From JAHFJU01 sp964354865 (GTDB lineage: Bacteria > Patescibacteriota > Gracilibacteria > UBA1369 > UM-FILTER-53-11), in the NCBI GenBank assembly GCA_964354865.1, contig CAYHBN010000006.1:1-35655 (forward strand): a stretch of 35,655 nucleotides of DNA, in the 5' to 3' direction. Shown here in pieces: positions 23,920 to 30,651 of the stretch; within the stretch, counting starts at the first letter, position 1; each line of letters begins with the position of its first letter. The notes under the pieces were generated by a model, which was given only the letters and a program-made list of their open reading frames with translations, was not told the origin of the DNA and did no database searches. The translations under genes were made by a program, and so were the position numbers.

Positions 23920-24729
23920 TTATTTCTGTGTCGGTTTTACAAAAGATACAGAATTTGCACCCGAACAAACTGCAACAAGGCCTTCATTACTTTCGCCTGC
24001 ATATCCAGTTACCATTTCTCCTGGTGTAGCTATAATTTGCCCTACTCCAGAATTTTCGATAGGGAATTCGCCTTCATCGATTTCATCGATAACCCCGTCA
24101 CAATCATAATCAAGGCCATTTGGCATTTCAGTGTCAGCGGCAGGGAAAATTGGACCATCATTTAGTACCCAACCAATAGTTCCGCCAGTCACGTTTGGGA
24201 GGCAAGTCTGAACTCCGCGAATGCACTCTCCTTGAAATGGATCGCGTTCTAAAGATGATTGGAAACCAAGACGAGCATCACAAATAAGTTCTTGTTCTGC
24301 CTCTGAAGGGCCGGTACCATCTAGGTAGTTGTCGTCTATCGTAGTTACTTCTGGTAACCCACACTCAATATCGGGAAAGTTAGTTTCACATTTTAGATTC
24401 ATATCATCGTCAGGCATTATTACTACGCTGGTTAAGCCCGGAGCGATACAGCCTAGATCGGGGCCAGTACATATACACTCTGCAAAGTCACCTTGCACCG
24501 CTTCAACGACGTCGTTTGGGGTTTTAGTACAGTTGTCAATGCTATCACCTGCGCACTCGCCATCGGAGTCTAAGACATCGGTGCCACGGCACGTCATGTC
24601 TGGCTCAACGATGCATGGAGCATCCTCACAAGAATTGTAGACACCATCAGTATCAACGGTTGATTGGGCAGGGTTAAGAGTAAATACGTAATCTTCATCT
24701 GTGCCCTTAGGGCGATTTGTTCCTGACAT
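23920..24729 (-). CDS. Cysteine-rich acidic protein with a MopE-like metal-binding motif
   Basis: 269 residues with about fifteen Cys and many Asp/Glu/Thr/Gly. The clear piece is GECIRGVQTC at 167-176 followed by NGLDYDCDGVIDE at 204-216, the putative metal-binding repeat known from MopE-like surface proteins (Asp-rich, calcium-loop-like). There is only one copy. Such proteins are usually exported, but no signal peptide or anchor is visible and no better upstream start is evident. The gene sits alone between secY and adk, which are normally adjacent, with a terminator on one side and a large structured element on the other. It looks like an insert. Function unknown. Confidence 0.75.
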   Translation of the reverse strand: MSGTNRPKGTDEDYVFTLNPAQSTVDTDGVYNSCEDAPCIVEPDMTCRGTDVLDSDGECAGDSIDNCTKTPNDVVEAVQGDFAECICTGPDLGCIAPGLTSVVIMPDDDMNLKCETNFPDIECGLPEVTTIDDNYLDGTGPSEAEQELICDARLGFQSSLERDPFQGECIRGVQTCLPNVTGGTIGWVLNDGPIFPAADTEMPNGLDYDCDGVIDEIDEGEFPIENSGVGQIIATPGEMVTGYAGESNEGLVAVCSGANSVSFVKPTQK

Positions 24730-24920
24730 AAAATAAATAGGTTATTGGTAAAGAGTGCTATATTACATCAATATTGTCAAGTGTGTGCCTTTGAAGCCCA
24801 GTTAACAGATTAGAATTTGCCGAATTAGAAGTTTCACCGGTGACACTTTTGAATAAATTTGAAGAGAATTGGTTTAAAATATTTGGGAAGAGGCGAGCGA
24901 GTGAAATAGTCTGGCCACCG

Positions 24921-24947
24921 TTTTTGAGCATCATGTATGCTCAAAAA
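24921..24947. terminator. Terminator-like hairpin inside the secY 3' structure
   Basis: A perfect 10-bp stem (TTTTTGAGCA / TGCTCAAAAA) with a 7-base loop. The T-run and A-run arms allow termination in both directions. It is one of two hairpins enclosed by the large stem. Confidence 0.7.
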
Positions 24948-24949
24948 AA

Positions 24950-24974
24950 GAGAGTACCGCTATGCGGGACTCTC
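24950..24974 (-). other. Second inner hairpin of the secY 3' structure
   Basis: Arms GAGAGT/ACTCTC, one purine mismatch, then CCGC/GCGG with a 3-base loop. It forms the other branch of the predicted three-way junction. Confidence 0.65.
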
Positions 24975-25031
24975 GACTTTGTGGCCATATTTCACTCGAT
25001 TGACTCGAACCGAATATTTCCAAACCAATCC

Positions 25032-26333
25032 TCAAACAAGCTTATCATAATCATGCATGATCAACTGCGCATTGACCTGTCTTACAAGTTCAAGCACGAC
25101 ACCAACGATAATGATCATACCTGCACCAGAGATAAGGTTTGCAACCGCGCCAGAGCCTGCTGTTTTGAAAATGTATGTGTTCAAAATGCTTGGTGCAAGT
25201 GCAATGAAACCGAGGAATAATCCTCCAAATAAGGTAAGTCGGCTAGAAATCCTTGAGATATATTCAACGGTCTGTGTTCCAGGACGAATGCCAGGAATGT
25301 ATCCACCGCGTTTCTGAATATTTTCAGCTATCTGTTTAGGATTGAAGGTGATTGATACGTAGAAGTAGGTAAAGAGCACAATAAACACAAAGTAAAGCGC
25401 CAAATAGGTTGTGCTGCCAGGATTGAAGAACGAGATGAGTGATTCTCCAAATCCTCTAATTTTTGCACTTGATGCTCGTTGCATTAGTTGACCAGCAAGA
25501 CCTGGAAAGTTAATAAGAGAAACAGCAAAGATGATCGGAACCATACCTGCCTGGTTAATCTTAATAGGAAGATTTGATTGATTTGCACCAAGCTGCATTT
25601 TCTGACCAGCATAGGTAAGTGGAATGCGTCGTTCGCCTTCAGTCATAAGCACGATCAATACCAACATAATAATGGTAAAGAGAATGTTTCCGACGAATGG
25701 AATAAACGCACTTGAATCTACCTGACCGATAAAAAGACCTTGCGCAATGATTTGCGGAATACCAGAGACGATATTCGCGAAAATGATAAGAGAAATTCCA
25801 TTTCCAATACCGCGTTCCGTAATAATTTCACCCAACCACATAAGCCACATAGTACCGGCTGTTGCAGTAATCATAATAGGAATGATAACCATTGGATTTG
25901 CAATATTTTCAACAATCGGGAGCTGTGATTGTGTGTTCAAAAGGGCAATTGTTCCATATGACTGAAGCAATGCGAGTGGAACGGTTAACCAACGAGTATA
26001 CTTATTAAGTGTCTTTTGTCCTTGTTGTCCTTCTTTAGAAAGAGCCTCGAATTTAGGAATAATAACGGTGAGAAGCTGGATGATAATAGATGCATTGATG
26101 TAAGGAGAAACACCCATCAATACAATTGAAAAGTTTTCTGCACTTCCTCCTGTTAACGCTGAAAAAACACCAAGCAGGTTATTTTGAGAGAATATCGTTC
26201 TAATCGCATCGAGATTTGCTCCGGGGAGAGTAACTTGAGTCGTAAGTCTAAATAAAAGGAGCGCACCAAGTGTAAAGAAGATCTTTTTGCGCATATCTGG
26301 AGACCGCAGTACCTGTGATAGTTTTTTAAACAT
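25032..26333 (-). CDS. secY: Preprotein translocase subunit SecY
   Basis: The channel of the Sec translocon in the inner membrane. 433 residues with about ten membrane helices. Signatures: the plug-helix region (NLLGVFSALTGGSAENFSIV), GVSPYINASIIIQLLTVI in helix 2, and the C-terminal loop KRGGYIPGIRPGTQTVEYI that contacts SecA and ribosomes. It follows rplO, but with a terminator-like hairpin between. The leader is short (AATAGAAATCTCCT). Confidence 0.96.
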   Translation of the reverse strand: MFKKLSQVLRSPDMRKKIFFTLGALLLFRLTTQVTLPGANLDAIRTIFSQNNLLGVFSALTGGSAENFSIVLMGVSPYINASIIIQLLTVIIPKFEALSKEGQQGQKTLNKYTRWLTVPLALLQSYGTIALLNTQSQLPIVENIANPMVIIPIMITATAGTMWLMWLGEIITERGIGNGISLIIFANIVSGIPQIIAQGLFIGQVDSSAFIPFVGNILFTIIMLVLIVLMTEGERRIPLTYAGQKMQLGANQSNLPIKINQAGMVPIIFAVSLINFPGLAGQLMQRASSAKIRGFGESLISFFNPGSTTYLALYFVFIVLFTYFYVSITFNPKQIAENIQKRGGYIPGIRPGTQTVEYISRISSRLTLFGGLFLGFIALAPSILNTYIFKTAGSGAVANLISGAGMIIIVGVVLELVRQVNAQLIMHDYDKLV

Positions 26334-26358
26334 AGGAGATTTCTATTTAAGATTACAT

Positions 26359-26385
26359 CAAAAAAGCCCCTATAAAAGTGGCTTT
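26359..26385 (-). terminator. Intrinsic terminator/attenuator between rplO and secY
   Basis: On the - strand: arms AAAGCC/GGCTTT followed by a T-run of 6, starting at the rplO TGA stop. secY follows on the same strand 27 bases later, so partial read-through would set the ratio of SecY to ribosomal proteins. Confidence 0.65.
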
Positions 26386-26852
26386 CAGTTAAAAACTTTC
26401 GGTGTAAGTTTTGGAATGATTACTTTTCCGCCTTTTGCCTCAATCTTTTCGATAGCTGATACAGAAGCGGCATCTACTGTAATGGTGAATTTCTTTGTTA
26501 CTTCACCTTTTGCAAGTAGTTTAATAGGAAGCGTTTTGCTTGAGAGGAGCCCTTTCTCGAAGAGAAGAACAGTATTGATATCACCTGCGTCACATACCTC
26601 GAGTTGAGCTACGTTAAGAACTTGGTAGCTTGTTCGGTTTGGATTCTTAAAACCACGAATTTTCGGCAAGCGGCGAATAAGAGGAGTCTGTCCACCTTCG
26701 AAACCAGGTTTTGTACCACCACCTGTACGAGATGATTGACCTTTACAACCTCTAGTTGAGTATGAACCATGACCTGAACCATCTCCACGACCGAGAAGTC
26801 GTTTCAAACGGCGTGATCCTTTAGCGGGCTTTAAATTTGAGTGAGTAAGCAT
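26385..26852 (-). CDS. rplO: 50S ribosomal protein L15
   Basis: A late 50S assembly protein. The Gly/Arg-rich N-terminus (RRLKRLLGRGDGSGHGSYST, then GCKGQSSRTGG) and GFEGGQTPLIRRLPKIRGF are diagnostic. Length of 155 is normal. It ends with TGA. It directly follows rpsE; the usual rpmD (L30) between them is missing. The leader is CATCTCCCCC before ATG. Confidence 0.96.
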   Translation of the reverse strand: MLTHSNLKPAKGSRRLKRLLGRGDGSGHGSYSTRGCKGQSSRTGGGTKPGFEGGQTPLIRRLPKIRGFKNPNRTSYQVLNVAQLEVCDAGDINTVLLFEKGLLSSKTLPIKLLAKGEVTKKFTITVDAASVSAIEKIEAKGGKVIIPKLTPKVFN

Positions 26853-26927
26853 GGGGGAGATGAGTTAAGCTACAGAAGAAGATAGAAGTATGAGAGGGAA
26901 GAGGAGTTAACAGAGAATGGAGGGAAG

Positions 26928-26951
26928 GACACTCGCCCGAAGGCTCGTGCC
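26928..26951 (-). repeat. Type I intercistronic hairpin (rpsE-rplO)
   Basis: On the mRNA strand: GGCAC/GTGTC arms with one G-U, opposed GA/GA, GCC/GGC, and a UUCG tetraloop. It begins 2 bases after the rpsE stop. Confidence 0.7.
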
Positions 26952-26953
26952 TG

Positions 26954-27562
26954 TTATTTAGCTTTTTGCTCTTCTTTTTCGCTTGCTGCAGCTGGGGCTG
27001 CCGCTACAACAGGAGCTTTTTGACCAACTACTTTTCGAGCTTTCAATCGTGAAAGAGCAATCATAGTCGCTTTAGCATTGGTAATAGCATTTGAAGTTCC
27101 AAGCATTTTCGAGAGAAGATTTCGAACTCCTGAAAGTTCCATAATTCTTCGAACGGCACCACCGGCAATAATACCAGTACCCTTACCTGCAGGCATAAGA
27201 AGTATTCGTGCTGCTTTGAATTTAACTTTAATCTCATGAGGAATTGTTCCATCTTGCATAGGAACGATTACCATATCTTTCTTTGCTTGTCGGATTGCCT
27301 TTTGAATTGCAACGACAACTTCGTTTGATTTACCAATACCAAGACCAACCTTGCCTTTCTTGTTTCCAATAACAACAGTTGCTCTAAAACGAAGACGACG
27401 ACCTCCTTTTACCACACGGGTAACTCGGTCAATTTGGAGTACTTCTTCTTCGAATTCTGATGGTTCTCTCTCTCGACGACCACCTTGTCTTGGGTTTCTG
27501 CCACCTTGACCTGGATTTCTGCCGCCACCTTGTTGTTTATTGTCTTGTCCACCTTTAGGCAT
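26954..27562 (-). CDS. rpsE: 30S ribosomal protein S5
   Basis: Decoding-fidelity protein at the mRNA entry tunnel. The core holds RVTRVVKGGRRLRFRATVVIGN and PAGKGTGIIAGGAVRRIMEL. The first 40 residues are unusual: Gly/Arg/Asn/Gln repeats (GGGRNPGQGGRNPRQGGRRE) that resemble RGG boxes. The last 25 residues are an Ala/Lys/Glu tail. Total 202 against about 166 in E. coli. No L30 gene follows. Confidence 0.96.
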   Translation of the reverse strand: MPKGGQDNKQQGGGRNPGQGGRNPRQGGRREREPSEFEEEVLQIDRVTRVVKGGRRLRFRATVVIGNKKGKVGLGIGKSNEVVVAIQKAIRQAKKDMVIVPMQDGTIPHEIKVKFKAARILLMPAGKGTGIIAGGAVRRIMELSGVRNLLSKMLGTSNAITNAKATMIALSRLKARKVVGQKAPVVAAAPAAASEKEEQKAK

Positions 27563-27645
27563 AGTAGTGATTTATTGGAAGTAGTGATGAATAGAGGAAC
27601 GGAATATTTTAGTGAGAGTGCGAGCACACGGTGCGAGCGCGATGA

Positions 27646-27679
27646 GGGATGAGAATCTGGCTTCGCCAGTTCGAATCCC
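27646..27679 (-). other. Two-tier hairpin between rplR and rpsE
   Basis: Inner arms CTGGC/GCCAG with a 3-base loop, inside outer arms GGGAT/ATCCC. It lies in the 131-base gap between rplR and rpsE, which carries no gene and also holds GCTCGCAC repeats. Confidence 0.5.
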
Positions 27680-27693
27680 GAGTGAGCTTAAAA

Positions 27694-28041
27694 CTAGAAT
27701 TTAAGTCCACCTTCACGAGCGCCTTCAGCAACAGCTTTTGTTCGTCCATGATACATGTAGCCATTTCGATCGAAGACACATTCGGTGATACCTTTTGCAG
27801 TGGCTTTTTTTGCAATTGCAATACCGACTGCTTTAGCGCTTTCAGTCTTTGTCATCTTCTCGTTTGTCTTCATATCGTGTTCAGATACGACTGTTTTTCC
27901 TTTCGTATCATCGATAAGTTGAGCATAGATAGATGACAAGCTTCGGAATACTACCAATCGTGGTCGTGATTCTGTTCCGTTGAGCTTTGCTCTAACGCGT
28001 GCGCGTCGGAATTCTCGTTTTTGTGCAGGTGTCTTATTCAT
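27694..28041 (-). CDS. rplR: 50S ribosomal protein L18
   Basis: Binds 5S rRNA and anchors it in the central protuberance. RARVRAKLNGTESRPRLVVF at about 13-32, IYAQLIDDTKGKTVV, then the C-terminal FDRNGYMYHGRTKAVAEGAR are diagnostic. Length of 115 is normal. The leader contains CTACCCCTTTCCCTCT. Confidence 0.96.
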   Translation of the reverse strand: MNKTPAQKREFRRARVRAKLNGTESRPRLVVFRSLSSIYAQLIDDTKGKTVVSEHDMKTNEKMTKTESAKAVGIAIAKKATAKGITECVFDRNGYMYHGRTKAVAEGAREGGLKF

Positions 28042-28089
28042 AGAGGGAAAGGGGTAGAAAGTTGAAGTGGGATTTTAGAGGGGGGGGAT

Positions 28090-28135
28090 GAGCGAGCCTT
28101 GCTCGCTCTGGGGGTGCCCCGCAAAGCGGGGCCAG
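28090..28135 (-). repeat. Two tandem hairpins between rplF and rplR (one of type II)
   Basis: Type II hairpin: GCCCCGC/GCGGGGC (28116-28122 and 28126-28132) within outer CTGG/CCAG arms. Next to it is a perfect 8-bp stem GAGCGAGC/GCTCGCTC (28090-28108) with a 3-base loop. With the element at 28138-28160 this makes three hairpins in a row. Confidence 0.65.
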
Positions 28136-28137
28136 AA

Positions 28138-28160
28138 TAGCTCGCGCTGGGCGCTCGCTA
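28138..28160 (-). repeat. Type I hairpin containing the rplF stop codon
   Basis: On the mRNA strand: TAGC/GCTA arms, opposed GA/GA, GCGC/GCGC, 3-base loop. The first three bases are the rplF TAG stop. Confidence 0.7.
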
Positions 28161-28709
28161 TTTAGCAGTAGCAGCAGCTTTACCAGCTTTCTTGCGTACA
28201 ACTTCACCGAGGTAACGAATACCTTTTCCTTTATAAGGCTCAGGAGGTCGAAGTGAACGAATTTTCGCTGCAGTTTGTCCTACTTGTTCTTTGTTAATAC
28301 CAGAGATTCTGATTATGTTCTTCTTGTCTTTGTCTATTTCAAATGTAATTCCCTCTGGAGCATCAAATACTACAGGATGAGAATATCCAAGTGCAAAGTC
28401 GAGGTTTTTACCTTTCAACGCAACTTTGTAACCAACTCCTTGAATCTCAAGTTCTTTAGTAAACCCTTTAGTAACACCAATTACCATGTTATTTATGAGA
28501 GTTCGAGTAAGTCCGTGAAGACTGTTGTCGATGATTTCTTCACCGGTTGTATTAACAGTGAGTACACCAGCTTCGATGACTATTTTCATGCGTGGATGAA
28601 ATCTGAAAGTCAACGTGCCTTTGCTCGATTTTACCGTGATAAGTCCATCTTTTTCAGTTACTTCGACGCCTGATGGTATTGCTATAGGTTGTTTTCCGAT
28701 ACGTGACAT
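28158..28709 (-). CDS. rplF: 50S ribosomal protein L6
   Basis: Sits at the factor-binding stalk base. MSRIGKQPIAIPSGVEVTEK opens the first repeat. The C-terminal signature is LRPPEPYKGKGIRYLGEVV, followed by a short Lys/Ala tail. Length of 183 is normal. The leader is ACTTATCTCCCC before ATG. The stop codon is part of a hairpin. Confidence 0.96.
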   Translation of the reverse strand: MSRIGKQPIAIPSGVEVTEKDGLITVKSSKGTLTFRFHPRMKIVIEAGVLTVNTTGEEIIDNSLHGLTRTLINNMVIGVTKGFTKELEIQGVGYKVALKGKNLDFALGYSHPVVFDAPEGITFEIDKDKKNIIRISGINKEQVGQTAAKIRSLRPPEPYKGKGIRYLGEVVRKKAGKAAATAK

Positions 28710-28751
28710 GGGGAGATAAGTTAGGGGGAAGAGAAAGGGGACAGGGGAAAG

Positions 28752-28773
28752 GACACTCGCTGGTGCTCGTGTC
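28752..28773 (-). repeat. Type I intercistronic hairpin (rpsH-rplF)
   Basis: GACAC/GTGTC arms, opposed GA/GA, GC/GC, loop ACCA on the mRNA, 2 bases after the rpsH stop. It is identical to the element after rpsC. Confidence 0.7.
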
Positions 28774-28775
28774 TG

Positions 28776-29177
28776 TTAAAATACTTTACAAATATATTCA
28801 CCTCCAACTTTCAATTTGCGTGCTTCAGAGTCTGCTATAACTCCTTTTGAGGTAGAGATAATACCGATACCAAATCCATTTCGCACTGCTCGTATTACGG
28901 TGTGATCAACATAAATGCGCTGACCTGGCTTGCTTACACGAGTTAAACTAAGTGCATCACGCTCGGTGTCTAATGTAATAAGAAGGCCTTTAACCGTTGA
29001 TCGGTTGCCACGAGTTGGAATTGCGATTTCTCGAACGTTCTTTATAAATCCTCTTTTTGCCAACACTGCACTCAATGCTTTGATCATTTTTGTAGATCTA
29101 ACAGTTACTGTTTCGTGTTTAGCTTTCGAAGCGTTTCGAAGTTTTGTCAGGAATTGTGCAATTGTATCGGTTAGCAT
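28776..29177 (-). CDS. rpsH: 30S ribosomal protein S8
   Basis: A primary 16S binder of the platform, and in E. coli the translational repressor of the spc operon. DTIAQFLTKLRNASKAKHETV at the N-terminus and the C-terminal GFGIGIISTSKGVIADSEAR are diagnostic. Length of 133 is normal. The leader is CTTTCTCTCTCCCC before ATG. Confidence 0.96.
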   Translation of the reverse strand: MLTDTIAQFLTKLRNASKAKHETVTVRSTKMIKALSAVLAKRGFIKNVREIAIPTRGNRSTVKGLLITLDTERDALSLTRVSKPGQRIYVDHTVIRAVRNGFGIGIISTSKGVIADSEARKLKVGGEYICKVF

Positions 29178-29244
29178 GGGGAGAGAGAAAGTTATGAAGA
29201 GGTAACGGGGTGATTATATTAGGGGAACGGTTTCGCTTTGCGAG

Positions 29245-29270
29245 TTGGGTGTCCCGCTTTGCGGGACCAA
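29245..29270 (-). repeat. Type II intercistronic hairpin (rpsN-rpsH)
   Basis: GTCCCGC/GCGGGAC stem of 7 bp with a 3-base loop, within outer TTGG/CCAA arms. The outer pair covaries with CTGG/CCAG in the copy after rplF. Confidence 0.65.
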
Positions 29271-29300
29271 GGCACTTCGCTCACTGCGTTTGTTACGTGC

Positions 29301-29525
29301 TTACCAAGAGCTTTTACGAATACCTGGGATAAGTCCGAAAAGTGCTTTTTCACGGAAACAAATACGGCATAGTTCGAATCTTCGCATGTAACCTCCTCGG
29401 CGACCACAGAGTTTGCATCGATTGTAAACCTTTGTTGAGAACTCAGGTTTCTTTCCCTGTGAAAGTGCTTTAAGGAAGTTGTCGAGTTTACGTTTTTGCT
29501 TTACTTTGAGTGCTAATCGAGCCAT
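29301..29525 (-). CDS. rpsN: 30S ribosomal protein S14, zinc type
   Basis: A 30S head protein. Cys37, Cys40, Cys53 and Cys56 form the zinc site (CKLCGRRGGYMRRFELCRIC). GLIPGIRKSSW is the conserved C-terminus. At 74 residues it is a little longer than the common 61-residue zinc form because of the N-terminal KQKRKLDNFLKAL. The leader is AACTCCCCTCCAC before ATG. The following 123 bases hold hairpins but no gene. Confidence 0.96.
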   Translation of the reverse strand: MARLALKVKQKRKLDNFLKALSQGKKPEFSTKVYNRCKLCGRRGGYMRRFELCRICFREKALFGLIPGIRKSSW

Positions 29526-29577
29526 GTGGAGGGGAGTTAGAGAAGGAGGAAATGATTATTTCGGGGACAATGTATCG

Positions 29578-29601
29578 GACACACGCCCGGGGGCTCGTGT
29601 C
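29578..29601 (-). repeat. Type I intercistronic hairpin, variant (rplE-rpsN)
   Basis: GACAC/GTGTC arms and GCCC/GGGC inner stem. The opposed GA/GA has become GA/GT here. It lies 7 bases after the rplE stop. Confidence 0.55.
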
Positions 29602-29608
29602 TGAGCTG

Positions 29609-30145
29609 TTATTTTTTGAAAGGGAAACCGAGAGCAGTAAGAAGCTCGCGTGCGTCATCGTTATTACCCGCATTGGTGCGAATATTAACTTGTACGCCGT
29701 GAATCTTGCTGACATCTTCTGAAAGTATTTCTGGAAATACTGAGTGCTCTTTAATTCCGATAGAATAGTTGCCTTTTCCATCGAAGGCTTTAGGAGAGAT
29801 ACCACGAAAATCACGGATTCGAGGTAATACAACAGAAATCAATTTTTCAACGAAGTCATACATACGTTTACCACGAAGTGTAACAAGAACTCCAGTAGGC
29901 ATATTTATCTTCAATTTGAAGTTTGAAATAGCTTTTTTAGAGCGTTGAACCATTGGTTTCTGTCCAGTAATTGCAGTGATGTTTTTTACAACATCTTCAT
30001 GATCTTTACCTGAGCTCACGTAGCTGCCGATACCAACGTTAACGTGTACCGATACGAGCTTAGGAACGGCATGAACGTTTTTTACGTTTAGCTTCTTCTT
30101 GAGTTCAATTGCAACTTTCTTTTTATAGTGTTCTTGGAGTGACAT
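29609..30145 (-). CDS. rplE: 50S ribosomal protein L5
   Basis: Binds 5S rRNA and the P-site tRNA elbow. VHAVPKLVSVHVNVGIGSYV, ITGQKPMVQRSKKAISNFKL, then RDFRGISPKAFDGKGNYSIG and NNDDARELLTALGFPF are diagnostic. Length of 178 is normal. The leader is CTAGTCCATTCCCACC before ATG. Confidence 0.96.
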   Translation of the reverse strand: MSLQEHYKKKVAIELKKKLNVKNVHAVPKLVSVHVNVGIGSYVSSGKDHEDVVKNITAITGQKPMVQRSKKAISNFKLKINMPTGVLVTLRGKRMYDFVEKLISVVLPRIRDFRGISPKAFDGKGNYSIGIKEHSVFPEILSEDVSKIHGVQVNIRTNAGNNDDARELLTALGFPFKK

Positions 30146-30198
30146 GGTGGGAATGGACTAGGGTATAGTAGGGTGAGTGGTGTAGGAAAGAGTTATTG

Positions 30199-30552
30199 TT
30201 AGCTCTTCTTTGTAGCTTTCTTAGAGTCAAATATTTTGTCGAGGCTTTGGCTGCATTTCTTGCATACTCGTTGTTTGCGTGTTCGGTCGTCGGTTGTAAT
30301 CATAACGTATCCAACTCTAGTTGATTTCTTGCAGTGCGGGCATACAACAGACACTTTTGATACATCCATTGGTGCCTCGAATTGAATTCGTTGGCCAGGC
30401 TGTCCTTGTTTCTTCTTGATATGCTTTGTTCGAATATTCACTTTTTCAACAACCACTTTGCCTGTCTTTTCTGAGATGCGCATTACTTTGCCGGTCTTTG
30501 TCTTATACTTGCCAGCTGTGACTACTACTGTATCGCCGAGGTGGAGTTTCAT
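30199..30552 (-). CDS. rplX: 50S ribosomal protein L24
   Basis: An assembly initiator near the exit tunnel. The KOW motif is LHLGDTVVVTAGKYKTKTGK at 3-22. A C-terminal zinc-ribbon-like part has Cys71, Cys74, Cys97 and Cys100 (CPHC and CKKC). I start at MKLHLGD (117 residues). The frame opens 14 residues earlier, but those (MASHEPLPLSPHLN) are a translation of the C/T-rich leader seen before most genes here, not L24 sequence. Confidence 0.94.
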   Translation of the reverse strand: MKLHLGDTVVVTAGKYKTKTGKVMRISEKTGKVVVEKVNIRTKHIKKKQGQPGQRIQFEAPMDVSKVSVVCPHCKKSTRVGYVMITTDDRTRKQRVCKKCSQSLDKIFDSKKATKKS

Positions 30553-30610
30553 ATTGAGGTGGGGGGAAAGGGGAAGGGGTTCGTGCGAGGCCACGGGCCG
30601 AGCGCGAAGA

Positions 30611-30637
30611 GGTGAGCCCCGCTGAGCGGGACGAACC
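30611..30637 (-). repeat. Type II intercistronic hairpin (rplN-rplX)
   Basis: CCCGC/GCGGG stem with a 3-base loop and outer GGT/ACC arms, all within longer GGTTCGT/ACGAACC arms. It sits in the 99-base gap after rplN, which holds no gene. Confidence 0.55.
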
Positions 30638-30651
30638 GAACGATCTTATGA

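Larger units (their letters stand above)
24730..25031 (-). other. 302-base gap between secY and the insert gene; holds a large inverted-repeat structure
   Basis: No coding sequence is supported here. From 24868 to 25029 the sequence folds on itself: outer arms ATTGGTTT/AAACCAAT (24868-24875 with 25022-25029); a long stem of 11 bp (24898-24908 with 24988-24998) plus 7 bp TGGCCAC/GTGGCCA (24912-24918 with 24981-24987), separated by a 3-base bulge; and two inner hairpins. The secY stop is 3 bases beyond. The rest (24730-24867) is A/T-rich with no clear promoter. It could be a 3' UTR RNA or a MITE-like element. Confidence 0.7.

Noticed and set aside
24757..24780. TTGACA on the - strand at 24775-24780 with TATAGC at 24757-24762 as a promoter for the cysteine-rich gene
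   Set aside because: The spacer would be only 12 bases, too short for a normal promoter, and no other -10 box fits.
24840..25220. 126-codon open frame on the + strand across the secY 3' end
   Set aside because: It overlaps the end of secY antisense and the inverted-repeat element; it has no coding character or start signal.
30553..30594. A 14-residue N-terminal extension of L24
   Set aside because: It is the C/T-rich leader read as Pro/Leu/Ser codons; L24 homologs start at the ATG at 30552.
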